From the NCBI GenBank assembly GCA_014529385.2, contig CM043951.1:111003469-111067468 (forward strand): a DNA stretch of 64,000 bases, in the 5' to 3' direction. Below are positions 45,571 through 56,891 of the stretch, one piece after another; positions within the stretch are counted from its first letter, which is position 1; every line of letters starts with the position of its first letter. The position numbers and the translations under genes were made by a program. The notes below the pieces were generated by a model. That model was not told the origin of the DNA, did not search any database, and saw only the letters and a list, made by a program, of their open reading frames with translations. The stretch comes from Adiantum capillus-veneris. Its lineage: Eukaryota; Streptophyta; Polypodiopsida; Polypodiales; Pteridaceae.

Positions 45571-45738
45571 TTTGCTGCTGAGGAGATTTTGTCTATGGTG
45601 CTTGTGAAGATGAAAGAGATTGATGAGGCTTTTCTTGGAAGTACAGTGAAGAATGCATTTGTCACTGTTACTGCCTAGTTCAATGATTCTCAAAGGCAAG
45701 CAACTAAAGATGCAGGAGTTATCTCTGGTTTGAATCTC
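45571..45738 (+). pseudogene. HSP70 fragment
   Basis: [20 protein letters not shown], then [15 protein letters not shown], a TAG at 45676-45678 where HSP70 has Tyr (PAYFNDSQ), then FNDSQRQATKDAGVISGLN. This is a well-conserved stretch of the HSP70 ATPase domain. Similarity starts and stops abruptly; the usual continuation RIINEPTAAA is absent. About 56 codons of a host chaperone gene with no intron visible, so either a retro-copy or a captured exon piece. Confidence 0.88.
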
Positions 45739-47894
45739 GAGTGCAAGGATGTATCATTAAACTAGTGTGTTGAGTTCAGATTTGAATTTCTTGCAACCAT
45801 GAATGCTCTCTGCAGTTAGGACTTAAGATGGCTATGATCGGCACAGTGGCTTGCGACGGCTACAACCACCGGCCTCAATAATCCTGGAAATGTTCTATTT
45901 TTATTTCACATGATATTTTTATTTTTATTTTGTTTAGTACAACGAGCGTGCATGACCACTGCTGATATATCAACAGGATTTGTTCCTTAAGTTGAGCTGA
46001 CGCGCGCTATGGTATTATCACATCATCAAGAAAAGCTTTAGTAAAGTCATGATGTAGAAAGCAATGTAAGTGTCAAACCCCAGAATGAAGAGGCAACAAT
46101 TATATAATCAAGATCTAAAGTAAACAACCCCATGACATAGTACTATCGGGGGATAACCCTTGATACCGAGAATATCTTCACTTACAATATGAGCAAGAAT
46201 CAATATCTTGCTCAGATAGCGATAGAAACTAGTTATGTTAGCCAATAAAAGTCTATTCAAAGCATGCATGGTGACACAAACAGATAAAAAACCAACTTTA
46301 TCCCATGCACATGCTGCTTGATGTGATTTTAATCCTGTAAACAACATGAAGTCAAGAAACATATCAAAACGTGAAGGTTATCAATAACCAGCATCTCATA
46401 GTGCTTAGAAATGGTTTACGACGTTGCTCTAGAGACGACAAAGAAACAACCTACCTCTTACCCTTATATGCTTCTCATGAGACGATAAATATTATCATCA
46501 TGGCATCAATGACAACCTTGATGTACCATGTCTTGAGAAACCATTATGGCATCAAGGAACATAGCCATGTATCATAAAGCGTGCCATAAAGCATTAATAA
46601 ATAAGAAACCTTGATATCAATATTAGTTAACATAGCATCAAAAGGTACATAACATTTGAATGATCTGCGAGATCTCTCTGCGAGCATTTTTCTCAAGACA
46701 CATATCTGCAAAATAGTCGGGCCCCAATCACGAATACGTTTTCCATGAGATAAGAAACATTATCATCATGGTATCAATGACAAAACAAGATATATCCTCA
46801 CCTTTTGAGAAATCATAAAAAACGTAGCCATGGCATCATAAAATATTCCATGAAATATAATAAATATGAGTCATCATGGAGACAATAACATTCTCACTTT
46901 CTTGGCACATCACAAATGGCATTGATGAGATGACAAATTCATTCTCTTTTCAAAGTTCTCGATAAGTATTTAGGGTCATCATGGTTTCACGTACCATGGC
47001 ATTCAAAATGCTATTTGGTAACGAAATGCAAAAACTGCAATACCTCAAAGACAACGACTAGCTATCACACTTTCCATCATAAAATGATTGTAGATTCATG
47101 TGAAGTATTTTATGTCAAATTGCGTCGAGATCAATAGCATGCATGCTCATAAATTGCATCTAATGGTGGGACTTTGTTATCATTAATGTAGAATTAAATA
47201 ATGTAGAAATGAAATACACGAACTGATTTAATTTTTAGGCATAGATGCTCAAACATACAAATGTGACCACACATACAACTTGAAAGGTCAACGATTGTAC
47301 GTTCTTGTAGGAACGATCGCTTTCTATAGAGTGAAAATTGAAGGCCTAGATTCTTTTCTACAGCTTAATGTACCAAGGTGAGGTCGAGGTAGCTGTAGGA
47401 TAGAGCCTAGTGACCACGGAGATTGACAAGGTTTGAACCTCAATACAGGTCGATAACCCATCTCAAATAATCGCCATCCTGCCTGCACAGCTTTGACCAA
47501 GCATCCCTACCGTTTTTGACATGCCACACGCAATGTCTGTGGCAGATCATGTGGCCACCCTTGCAATAACTACCATACTCTCGTGCAGCATGGTGATGGC
47601 GGTCGCTGGCTGTATCTTATCAAGGTCAAAAAATAGCAAAATTGTCCTAAAAATGTCAAGGCTCATGTAGGTCTCATAAGATGCTAATAATAGACTTGTC
47701 AACTCAGCTAATAGTCCCAGTAGGTCTTGCAAGCCGCTAATATAATCAGGCAAAGGTTAAGATGCAAGAAAACTGTGCTTGTAATGTGATGAAGTTTATG
47801 CATACTCAAGAGCCTAGTATCTTGTTTTATGGCATAGACCTAGATGCTCCATAAATGTGACCAATTACATGTGTACTTGAGAGCTTGGTGCCTC
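45739..47894. other. Gene-free stretch with weak diverged repeats
   Basis: Phrases such as CATGAGA...AATATTATCATCATGG and CATCAATGACAA recur at about 46470 and 46745 and more weakly near 46870, an old tandem repeat. 46310-46370 is the reverse complement of 48562-48622. No gene recognised. Confidence 0.5.
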
Positions 47895-48405
47895 ATGCTC
47901 ACCATTGGTGTTATGTTTGTTCCGTCCTATTGCACCCTCATAATTGGTATTTTATGGAGCTATGGTTGTTATCATCTTATTATACCCTCGTCATCATTGG
48001 TGCTATGATTGTTATCCTCCTCTTGATGGGTGTTATCATCGTATTGCACCCTCGTTGTCATTGGTGCTATGAATGTTATCATCTTATTGCATGTGCTATG
48101 GTTGTTATCGTCCTATCGTCTTATTGCACCGTCATCGTCACTGGTGCTATGGATGTTATTTTCATATCGCATACACCCAAACTTGTCATCATTGGTTCTA
48201 TGGGTGTTGTCGTCTTATTGCACCCTCGTCGTCATTGGTGCTATGGGTGTTACCGTCTTATTGCACCCTCCTCGTCATTGGTGCTACAGTTGTTACCATC
48301 TTATTGCACCCTCATCGTCATTGGTTGTATTGTTGTTATCATCTTATTGCACCATCATCATTGTTGGTGCTATGGTTCTTATCATTCTTGTCATCAGGGA
48401 TTTGG
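47895..48405. repeat. 43-bp minisatellite, about 10 units
   Basis: Unit starting ATTGCACCCTC then GTCATTGGTGCTATGG. Starts at 48217, 48260, 48303 and 48346 are exactly 43 bp apart; units to the left are more diverged. Because 43 is not a multiple of three, the three forward frames all stay open with the same peptides in rotation (LIAPSSSLV, YCTLVVIGAM, LLHPRRHWCY). Confidence 0.92.
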
Positions 48406-48747
48406 CAGTTTTTGTGACTATGCACCACTAGTGTTTCATAGAATTTATGTACCGGCTTTGTGCACATGTGATTGCATCAACATTACGTTAGTTTCTTTGT
48501 CGTCTCTAGAGTGGCCGTCTCTAAGGAAAATGTGATGTGATCATTTTTAACATTCACATTTTTTGATATGTTTCTTGAGTTGATGTTGTTTACAGGATAA
48601 AAGTCACGTCAAGTAGCAGGTACAGGGGCTCAAAGATATTGAGGCTACTCAAAGATATTGAAGCTACTAAAAGATATGAAGAATTTGCATCAATTCAATT
48701 ATAGGTTATTAAACTTCCAGAGACGCTTGAAAGCGCAGATTGTATAT

Positions 48748-48961
48748 TATGGAGTGATGTTGCTCTTGGAAAATACATTTTGTAAACTTTGATAATAGTT
48801 AATATAATAGTGCATGTATATGGTGCTGTGGATTCTTCCCTTGTACCACCAAGGGTTTTTTCATCCACAGTTAGGGACTCCTATTTGAGTGGGGGTGTTG
48901 GATATGTGTACTCAGTGCATTCTCTACACACACTTTGGGTTTGCAAATCTGGTGTCGTCTT

Positions 48962-49019
<58 letters not shown>

Positions 49020-49041
49020 CGGTCCTCTTCCATCATCAACA
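48748..49041 (+). mobile_element. Ty1/copia 3' end with shortened LTR (48896-49041)
   Basis: Before the LTR: GTACCACCAAGGGTTTTTTC and GGACTCCTATTTGAGTGGGGG, the same PPT-side sequence as at 21440-21513. The LTR starts TGTTGGATATGTGTACTCAG and ends CATCATCAACA, with (CT)n at 48961-49014. It lacks about 36 bp with the TATA elements that the LTR at 25001 has. ATTTC follows, comparable with ATTTT before 25001. Confidence 0.6.
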
Positions 49042-50635
49042 ATTTCTTCCATCGCATTGTGCTTCTTTCATTTTGATAGGAGTTTCTTTTCGATTATCTT
49101 GTAATGTTGGCCCAACTTATTGCTCTTCTACTCGTGTTAGATTCTCTCGAACACTTAATGTCATAAAATTTAAGCATATCTTATTATAAATCAATTTGTG
49201 TATCAAGCCATTGACAAAATAGCATGCCATCATGCATTGTCATGATAATAACGCAAGCATCAGGGATGAATAGTCACCTATATGGTACATCCTTACTCCA
49301 TCCACTTAGAGTCATGTCCTCTTAGCACTAGTGTTGTAATGGGCCACTAAAGTGGCTATGTCTAGATTCTAGTATTTTAAGCATAACTTTTGCATATGAC
49401 ATCAAAACTCCATGAAACTTCTTGAGCATCTTGTTGTACAATGTCTCTACGACTGAGAGAGTCATATTTGAGATAAAAATGCAAAATATATATTTTTTGT
49501 TTTTTAAAAAGATCCTTTTTGCATAAAATCATAATTTAATATTGAACTTGGGCAAGTAGTAAAAGGAGCCTTTTTGCATAAAATTGTAATTTACTACTTA
49601 CCTTGGGTGAGTAGTAAATGTTGTCAGTCTTTATGTAAGCAACATAGAAGTGTGATAGGCTCATCACATATCTATTGAGGGATTTTTCAAATAAGTTTGA
49701 GTCCGTTAAAAAAAAAGATCTACCATTGAGTCAATTTAATAAAATTATATGCATTTTAAAATTTATTCCTTAGAGATGACCATGCAAAGACAACTTCAAC
49801 CCTTGATTTATTTTCTCAACATTTTTGTTCAACTCATACTATCTGTTGGACGTATTTCCCTGAGAGGGTTTTTTATTTAAACATATAAATAGCTGTTGAA
49901 TTATTTTTTTTCCAGGACTAGTGTTAGTACTACTCATCTTGCAGCTACAGCAATTCGTAATCAACTTATTGATGTCACACTTATCAATTAGGCTCCTTAA
50001 TGTAGCACTTCTTTCATGGCTTGCACATACTTCCATCACCACTAGGACAGCTACAACCAATAAATTCCAAAGCTCAAATATCTTTAGCACTTCTGTGTTT
50101 CTCGTCAACTTCGTTCGGCATGCTATCGTTGTTGCAATTAATATGGCACATGTTCATGATACCCATGTGTTTCCACCTTGCACTTGAACAAAGTGGTGCT
50201 AAATTGGGATTTATAAGGTGGATAAAGATAGTGTTATATGTTAGAAGATCGACTAATTTGAGGGGGACTTATAATTTTATATGGTAAGACACCGTCGGTG
50301 CTAGAGAGATAGTGAAAGAGTGAATATGCGGCATTAAACAGGAATATGTATCCACTTAACATAATATGGCGGAAGGGAGTCCCCTTTACACTTGAAGCAA
50401 GTTTCAAAACAAAAAATAAGAGTGGCTCCTTGACACGCGATAAAGAGGGAGAGAGAAAGAGAGAAAGGCCTCCTTCGGCGGTCGGCGTACTAGTGTTATA
50501 TAAATGGAGCATGATGGGGTGTGCTAATTGGAAGAGCATAATATAATAAAGACAGCGTGTGGGTTTATTAGGGCGGATCGTTGCACGTAGCGCAGACACA
50601 GCAACAACAGATGATGTCAAGTAGGATATTGCGCC

Positions 50636-50637
<2 letters not shown>
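49042..50637. other. Gene-free stretch with a 58-bp tandem pair
   Basis: CCTTTTTGCATAAAAT ... GTAGTAAA occurs twice in tandem at about 49510-49625. No recognised gene; the ORFs near 49920 and 50346 show no family motif. Confidence 0.4.

Positions 50638-50673
<36 letters not shown>
50638..50673 (+). repeat. Run of 36 G
   Basis: An uninterrupted G homopolymer of 36 bases. The long poly-Pro frame on the other strand is an artefact. No gene around it; 50674-51130 holds nothing recognised. Confidence 0.95.
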
Positions 50674-50674
<1 letters not shown>

Positions 50675-51128
50675 GCGAGGCCAGGCTTTTTGGAAAAGTT
50701 GGGCCATTGCTTGCAACAGCTGGTTGCGTACTATAAGGTTTACTACCACTCTTACTAGTGATGTCATTTCCACAAGCGTTCTCCATAATTTCCTAATTAT
50801 TAATGCTTCAATACTAAAGCCTGTTGATATGCTCTTTAGCAGCTAATTAATGGAGCTCGCTGATGGTAAACTGTGATCAGAAGCTATAAATTGTAGGAGC
50901 TCGGTCTCGATGGTAAAATGAAATTAAACCCTAGACTTCGTTGCATTTTTATACTTAACTCTGGTAATAATGCCCTATGGGCAGCGTCACCAGCTTGTCA
51001 AGGTGTCCCCCGTATAATGCGATCAGCAGATTCTTTTCAAGATACATCGCGCACTGGAAATCACTTCTAAGGCGGACTTTGACAATTAGGGTCCGTTCAG
51101 ATTGCTCAAGGAAAAATTGCAACGGATA

Positions 51129-51130
<2 letters not shown>

Positions 51131-51195
<65 letters not shown>

Positions 51196-51347
51196 AACAC
51201 ACACACACACACACGCAGGCACGCATGCACACTGCTTACTATGATGTTAAAATTTCTCCTTCTCTCTCGCTCATACATCACACGCAACAATTGTGCGCAA
51301 GCCCTGTTGTTTTCCATCATTGCGGTAGAGAATTCAAGAGCTCGCCA

Positions 51348-51407
<60 letters not shown>

Positions 51408-51447
51408 GATAGTTTGCTACGACGTTAAAACTCTCTTCTTTTTCTTC

Positions 51448-51501
<54 letters not shown>

Positions 51502-51502
51502 A
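51131..51502. repeat. Cluster of (CT)n and (CA)n microsatellites
   Basis: (CT)n 51131-51194 with CA 51197-51213, (CT)n 51352-51404, and (CT)n then (CA)n 51452-51502. Between them stand TATGATGTTAAAATTTCTCC and TACGACGTTAAAACTCTC, related copies of a short motif that also precedes microsatellites at 60150, 60825 and 61028. Confidence 0.95.
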
Positions 51503-52848
51503 TGGCAGACCGACCTTGACCCCTATTGACGATTTTTCTGATCACAAGCCTTGCTACCTTTAGTGAAAACGTATATACATTTTACTTTTGGAAGATATGT
51601 GCTTGCTTTTTGGCTTACGTTGAAGAACAGAGTCAAGTCAAGTTAGGCATACATTTCACTTTAATGGAAGGACATTTTCGGCTTTCTAATACAAGCTTTT
51701 GTGAAGTTAGAGTTCAGTCCCGCCTAGCACCTACAGGGGCTACAAGGGCAATAGTCCTTCAAAATTAGCAATTACACATACTGTTTACAGATGCTATAGG
51801 GGCTTAGTTATTGTGTTGCAAGCACTCTAAGAATTTCGAATTAGACAAAATTTGCAATAGGAGTGCACGCATGAAAAGTGGGCCTTAACTTGGGGATGGA
51901 GATTAGTGACTTTCATCAGAAGCAGTTGCAATTGTGAATGAGAATACCAATGATTAAAAGAAACTCAAAGCTACTAAAATTGATAAGGATGGTGTTTTCA
52001 ATGAGAGCAACAATCTTTGGTTGAGAGGCACTTGTCAAAATCTCGTTCGTTTGTTAAAAAAGGTGCAAGAGTGTGTCAAGGTGGCGAAAGAGAGGCTGTT
52101 GTGCATCGAATGGCTCGACCACCTACCGAGGAAAAGTGGGGTGGTTGGAAGTGTTCAATATGTACCATTGTGTGATTTTATGGTTGTCAACATGGGTACT
52201 TGTAAGAGCTCAAGGTATCTCCATCTGGCTTTTAGCATAGAAACAACAGAAGAAGCGGTTTTTAGGGCAAGGCTTTCTCCTTCCTCATCCCTCGTGTATT
52301 GGTACTACACTTACCCGTGGGATTCACGAGAGTCGACGGTAACTCGAGAGGGTAACAAAATTCAATTTTGGTTATTTCTACAAGAGATCATGTTGTTTGG
52401 GATTCCATATAGTCCTTTGGAATGTTACTTTGGGGTTAGATTTCCATGTGTATCTTGGCCTTCATTTTGGAGTCACAATGTGTTCAAGAACACAAAGGTT
52501 TCTACAATTCTCCTATTTTGGTGTTTCAAGAAGCTTGCATGGTGTTGAAGTTTTCACAGATATTGTATAGTGGTATAAATCATTGGATTGGGTGTATATA
52601 CATAATGTTGTCACGAGTTGAGATATATTTGTGTGTTGTTTTTGTTCTTGTCCACATATTTCAAAATTATGGGGTCTCGAAAGAGCCGTTTAATGAAATT
52701 CATGTCACAATCTTCCCCCCAAATGGGGATTCTGGTAAAGTTGTTTTGCAAACAAGCTCCAAAATTTGCACAAGTTGGAGATTCACATTCTACTCGACCA
52801 AAAGCTATCTAGTAATATTTAGGTCCATAAGGCTTGAAAGTCAGAGGT
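51503..52848. other. Stretch with an unrecognised ORF (52021-52548)
   Basis: The ORF gives 175 codons (starts MRGTCQNLVRLLKKVQEC; includes LVYWYYTYPWDSR). I recognise no domain, and the neighbouring frames show no continuation. It could be a decayed gene or chance. Nothing else is visible. Confidence 0.25.
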
Positions 52849-52997
52849 AGGCCCTACATGGAAGATTCTATTTTGACCAATAAAGTTGATCGTGTTTGGA
52901 TGTCGAATGTGGTCCCTATGTGGTAGATTCTATTTTGACCAATAAAGACAACAATCAACTTTATTGGTCAAAAGAGAATCTTTTATGTAGGGCCAAC
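52849..52997. repeat. Inverted repeat with about 43-bp arms plus a direct copy
   Basis: Left arm 52849-52890 (AGGCCCTACATGGAAGATTC, then TTTTGACCAATAAAGTTGAT). Right arm 52953-52997 is its reverse complement with about four mismatches. Between them a second direct copy (52909-52950) repeats ATTCTATTTTGACCAATAAA. Confidence 0.85.
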
Positions 52998-54533
52998 CTC
53001 CAACTCCAACCATTATCAACCCATATATCATGGGATAACTCTAGCTCTTTACAATATTCCTTGCAAAGTTTTGAGCTTGTTTGCAAAAATTATATGGGAA
53101 GCCCATATTTGAAGGGAGACGATGACGTGGATTTTGTTAAATTCCCTTTTGAGACCAAAAATCCCCTCATTTGAACTCATTTTTTTAATTTTTTACAAAA
53201 TGTCTCACGAGGATGGAATCAATGAGATCGTTGAAGCCAAGCAAGAACATCTTTGATGCTAGGAAGCCTAGAATGACCAATTTCTTAATAGTTGGGTAAC
53301 GGTTCTTTAAAGTATATTGAAGGTCAATAGGAAGACACACCAGCATTACTGAAGCAAAATTCTCTTCCTCATTAGGTGAAAGCTTTTTAAGGTTGAAACC
53401 ATGGAGGGTAATGTAATGGATATCTCTAAATGTATAAAATACCATGATTGGGAATATAGAGGATGCTAATTACACCAAGAATATATGTAATATATTGGTA
53501 TCACTAGATGTGAGCAATAGTAAGGCAAGGAAGCTCTAGTTAAAGATAGAGCTCAGGCAAAGAAATTTATATCTATGCGTTGACAATTAAGGACGTATGT
53601 GAATCCCTTATATCTATAGATGTGAATGTTGATGATGATAACAAGGCTTAGCACTATCCCTTTTATTGATCTTGTGCACTTGCTACAGTATGGATGAAAA
53701 GTACATTGGTTAAGAATAATCTTAACAAGGTGCAAGTAATTCTAAGCATTTCTACTACAATATCAAATTCAAAGGTGGATGGGGATGTGGTTCAAGCCAA
53801 TCAGTTGGGCATGGTAATGGAAACCAAAATAAAAAAGTAGTAGATGCATGACAATTAGGTACAAGAAACTTTTAAGGTAGGGGAATTCAAAAAAGTCATG
53901 GAAACTTTTGCAAAAACACTATGAGAAGTAACGGCAGGGAAGATTGACATATAGAATTTAAACACCCTTTCAGTGTGACTATCCATGATTAAAGGGAAAA
54001 AAGGAACTATGGAAGTTTGAGTAGGGGCATAGATGAGTTCTTGATGAGTTAGAGAAATGTTTTTTATGTGTTATATGATAAATGCTATGCGTGCAAATGT
54101 GTGAAATTGTAGTGATAGTGTATGTTATGTATCTTCGAGTGCATCAAATCATATTACCAACTATGATGAATGGTTTAGATCCCTATAAACTTTTCATAGT
54201 TCATGCTATATTGAGAAAAGAGATGATATAGTGCATCCTATTTTGCATACAGGGAATGTGCCATTGTCATTGATATATTAATAAGTGAAGACTTTCACAT
54301 ATATAATGCAAGTTCCCAACATTATAAAGAACTCTGTGTGAGCTAGGTAAATGGTTTAGGGTTTTCATGTTAGGAGTTCTATTATGATCGTTTGTTTGTA
54401 GAGGAACAAAAAAGACCTCTTTGCACAAGGTAAAATGTGGGCATAGCTTTCACACTTGATGAGATGTACTTGATATGAAAGTCACCATGCTTGCACAAGG
54501 ATCCAGGGAGTTGTTGCATTCATAGACATAAGC
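52998..54533. other. Gene-free AT-rich stretch
   Basis: No family motif recognised on either strand, including downstream of the minus-strand pol piece where an integrase would be expected. Confidence 0.4.
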
Positions 54534-55005
54534 CTATTGGATGTGGGAATGTGCAAAGGCTGAAGAATTTAGAAGTTGGCACCGAATTTTTACAAAAATT
54601 ATCCCCTTGTGGAGCATGTATCCATCATATATGGAAAAATTATTACATCTTTGTAGCTCATCATTCAAAAGAGGAGAAATGGGTGTGGAGGAAATAGATG
54701 TACTACCATCACTGGAGTAAAAAGGATCCCTCATTTTTACATGGCTCAACACCTTGGAGTACACATAATCATTCTCACATTTACCCTTTAGGGATTCCAA
54801 AAACTCACCTTGAAGTTTTGTGAAGGGGAGAGAGTTGATCTCGGGCAAGTGACTAAGAGCATCAATTACCACATTGTATCATCTCTTATGATACCGGAGC
54901 TTGGAATCATACTTCTGAAGAATCTCAGTCCACTTAGCAATCCAACCCTTCAAATTTGTCTTTGTGTAAAAAAAATTATACTTTCATGGTCAAATTGTTT
55001 TTCAA
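54534..55005 (-). pseudogene. Gypsy-type pol fragment (RNase H to spacer)
   Basis: Minus strand: DHESIIFFTQRQ, then after a frame change LKGWIAKWTEILQKYDSKL, RYHKR, a stop, YNVVIDALSHLPEIN, and an acidic spacer ending SIYDGYMLHKG. These are the end of RNase H (TDHESL..), the NVVADALSR motif and the pre-integrase spacer of a Ty3/gypsy element. A different family from G1-G3, with a single-RNase-H arrangement. No LTRs found nearby. Confidence 0.85.
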
Positions 55006-55706
55006 ATTGAGTATCAACAAAAAATGTTGCCATGCTGCTAGAAAGTGTGTGGTCTAGCTAGGAAGGTGCGAAACCTTTGGCTATGGGAGTTTGTGAGATA
55101 AGACCCACAAACACATTGTGAAAAAAGTATTTATGGAAGTCACCAACACTCTTTCTAAAGATGGATTGAAGCCTAAGGGCGTTCTTGATAGAACAATCAC
55201 AACCCCTCTTTCCTATTGTGCTTGGAATCTACTTGTTTTTGTAACATAGCTTGTGATGAAAGGATCACCAATTCACAATCATTTTTACTTAAAAATGAAA
55301 TTAAAAACACTTAAGTCTTAGCCATGAAACTACAACTCTCATACGATCACAAATCCCATTCAAAACCCAAATCTCTTTCATGGAATCCTATAGCCTCGCC
55401 CCCAATTACATGGATGTAACTTCAATCTGTTGAATGGAAATCACAAGCTTGCACCTTCAATTTGACCTTTTTTTTTAATACCAAAACTAGGTCATTTTTA
55501 GCTTAGTTTTGACCCAAAAAAGACCATTTTTTATGTGAGAAAACCAAACAAAGTCCAAAAAATCCCTGAATTTTTGGTATCACTCCCATAAGTAGAAAAA
55601 TCATAGATATACAACAATTTTCATTATTTTTCCATTTTGGGTCACTTTTCATGTAATTTTACCACGACGCCTGTTAGTTGCTATTTTTGGCAATTTTTAC
55701 TCGCAT
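55006..55706. other. Gene-free AT-rich stretch
   Basis: Poly-T and poly-A runs; no motif recognised. Confidence 0.4.
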
Positions 55707-55944
55707 CAATCTTTGTAGGAGAGATGAGTATGCCATCATGAAACAATTGGAATATGTACACAAATATCTTACATGTGTCACATATGCCATCAATCTTTGT
55801 AGGAGAGATGAGTATGCCATCATGAAACAATTGGAATATGTTCACAAAGATCTTGCATGTGACACATATGCTTGTGGATTGGTGGATGAGATGTATTTCA
55901 AAGCCATAGGCTCTTGTTTGGAGGGGGTGCAAGTTGATATATAG
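55707..55944 (+). CDS. Unrecognised ORF with an 84-bp in-frame duplication
   Basis: The frame from 55678 contains two tandem 84-bp units (55707-55790 and 55791-55874), each encoding INLCRRDEYAIMKQLEYVHK and eight further residues. It then reads CGLVDEMYFKAIGSCLEGV to a stop. A related continuation (YDDDLEKELNDIFVKHANFYEF) is open from 55987 to 56247. No family recognised. It may be the same broken gene as the minus-strand pieces beyond the CACTA element, or an unrelated chance frame. Confidence 0.3.
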
Positions 55945-56891
55945 GCATCCACTCCTAACAATCATTGGCAGTATTATGATGATGACTTGGAAAAAGAATT
56001 GAATGATATCTTTGTGAAGCATGCTAATTTTTATGAGTTTGAAAATAAAAGGCACTTGAAAGAAGGTGTGATAGCTGAGAAAAAGTCTGAAGGGAGTATG
56101 GCCTATATGCATACCGCATGCAATGAGGATCCACTACAGCATTTTCTTAGCAACATCCATGCTCTACCACATGGTTTACAGCATCCTTGTCATCCTTTCT
56201 TCCAAACAGGAGATATTTGCATAATCAATCCACCAAAAGCACTATAAGCATCACAAAAAGCAATCCAATCCAATGAAACACTACAAGAGGTTGTGTGCTC
56301 TTGTGACGCTGTTAGCGACGGAAATACACTGGGTTTTTATAACCCCCGGCGTCGCTAAAATCGTCGCTAATAGCATCGCTACGAGAGCATCGCTATATGC
56401 GTCGCTATATAGAGACGCTCATAGCGACGGTCATAGCGACGGTTATAGCGACGTTTACACAGAAGTCTATAGCGACGCTCATAGCAACGCTACAGAGCCA
56501 TAAATAGCGACGCCCGAGAGAATTTTTTTTTGGTGATAGGGCATTGAATGCCCTGCCACCCATCAACCATATTGTACTTGATTCACTTTTTAAAAAAAGT
56601 GCAAGGGTAGATAATAGACCCAAAATAGTCACCCACAAGACGCATTGTTTGCAAAATTGACAAGCGTAAAATTGACAATTGTACACATCATAGGCAAAAT
56701 GAATTGATTGGCAAATGTAATAATGACAATTGTACAACATCATAGGCATAAAGAATTGATTGGCAAAATGAATTGCGGTGACAAATGTAATAATATACAT
56801 GGTTCAAAAAGACGTATAAAATCCGTCTCATGATACATAAGCTATGAGAAACCAAACTAATGCTATCTAGCTACGGCTAAACTGACGTCGT

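Noticed and set aside
46440-46920. Possible tandem gene repeats
   Set aside because: Phrases around ATCATCATGG recur but are too diverged to define a unit by eye.
50234-50786. Minus-strand ORFs with a poly-Pro run
   Set aside because: Poly-Pro comes from the 36-G tract; the flanking residues show no domain.
52021-52850. Candidate novel 175-codon gene
   Set aside because: No recognisable domain, no splice context and a competing overlapping frame; kept only as a low-confidence note.
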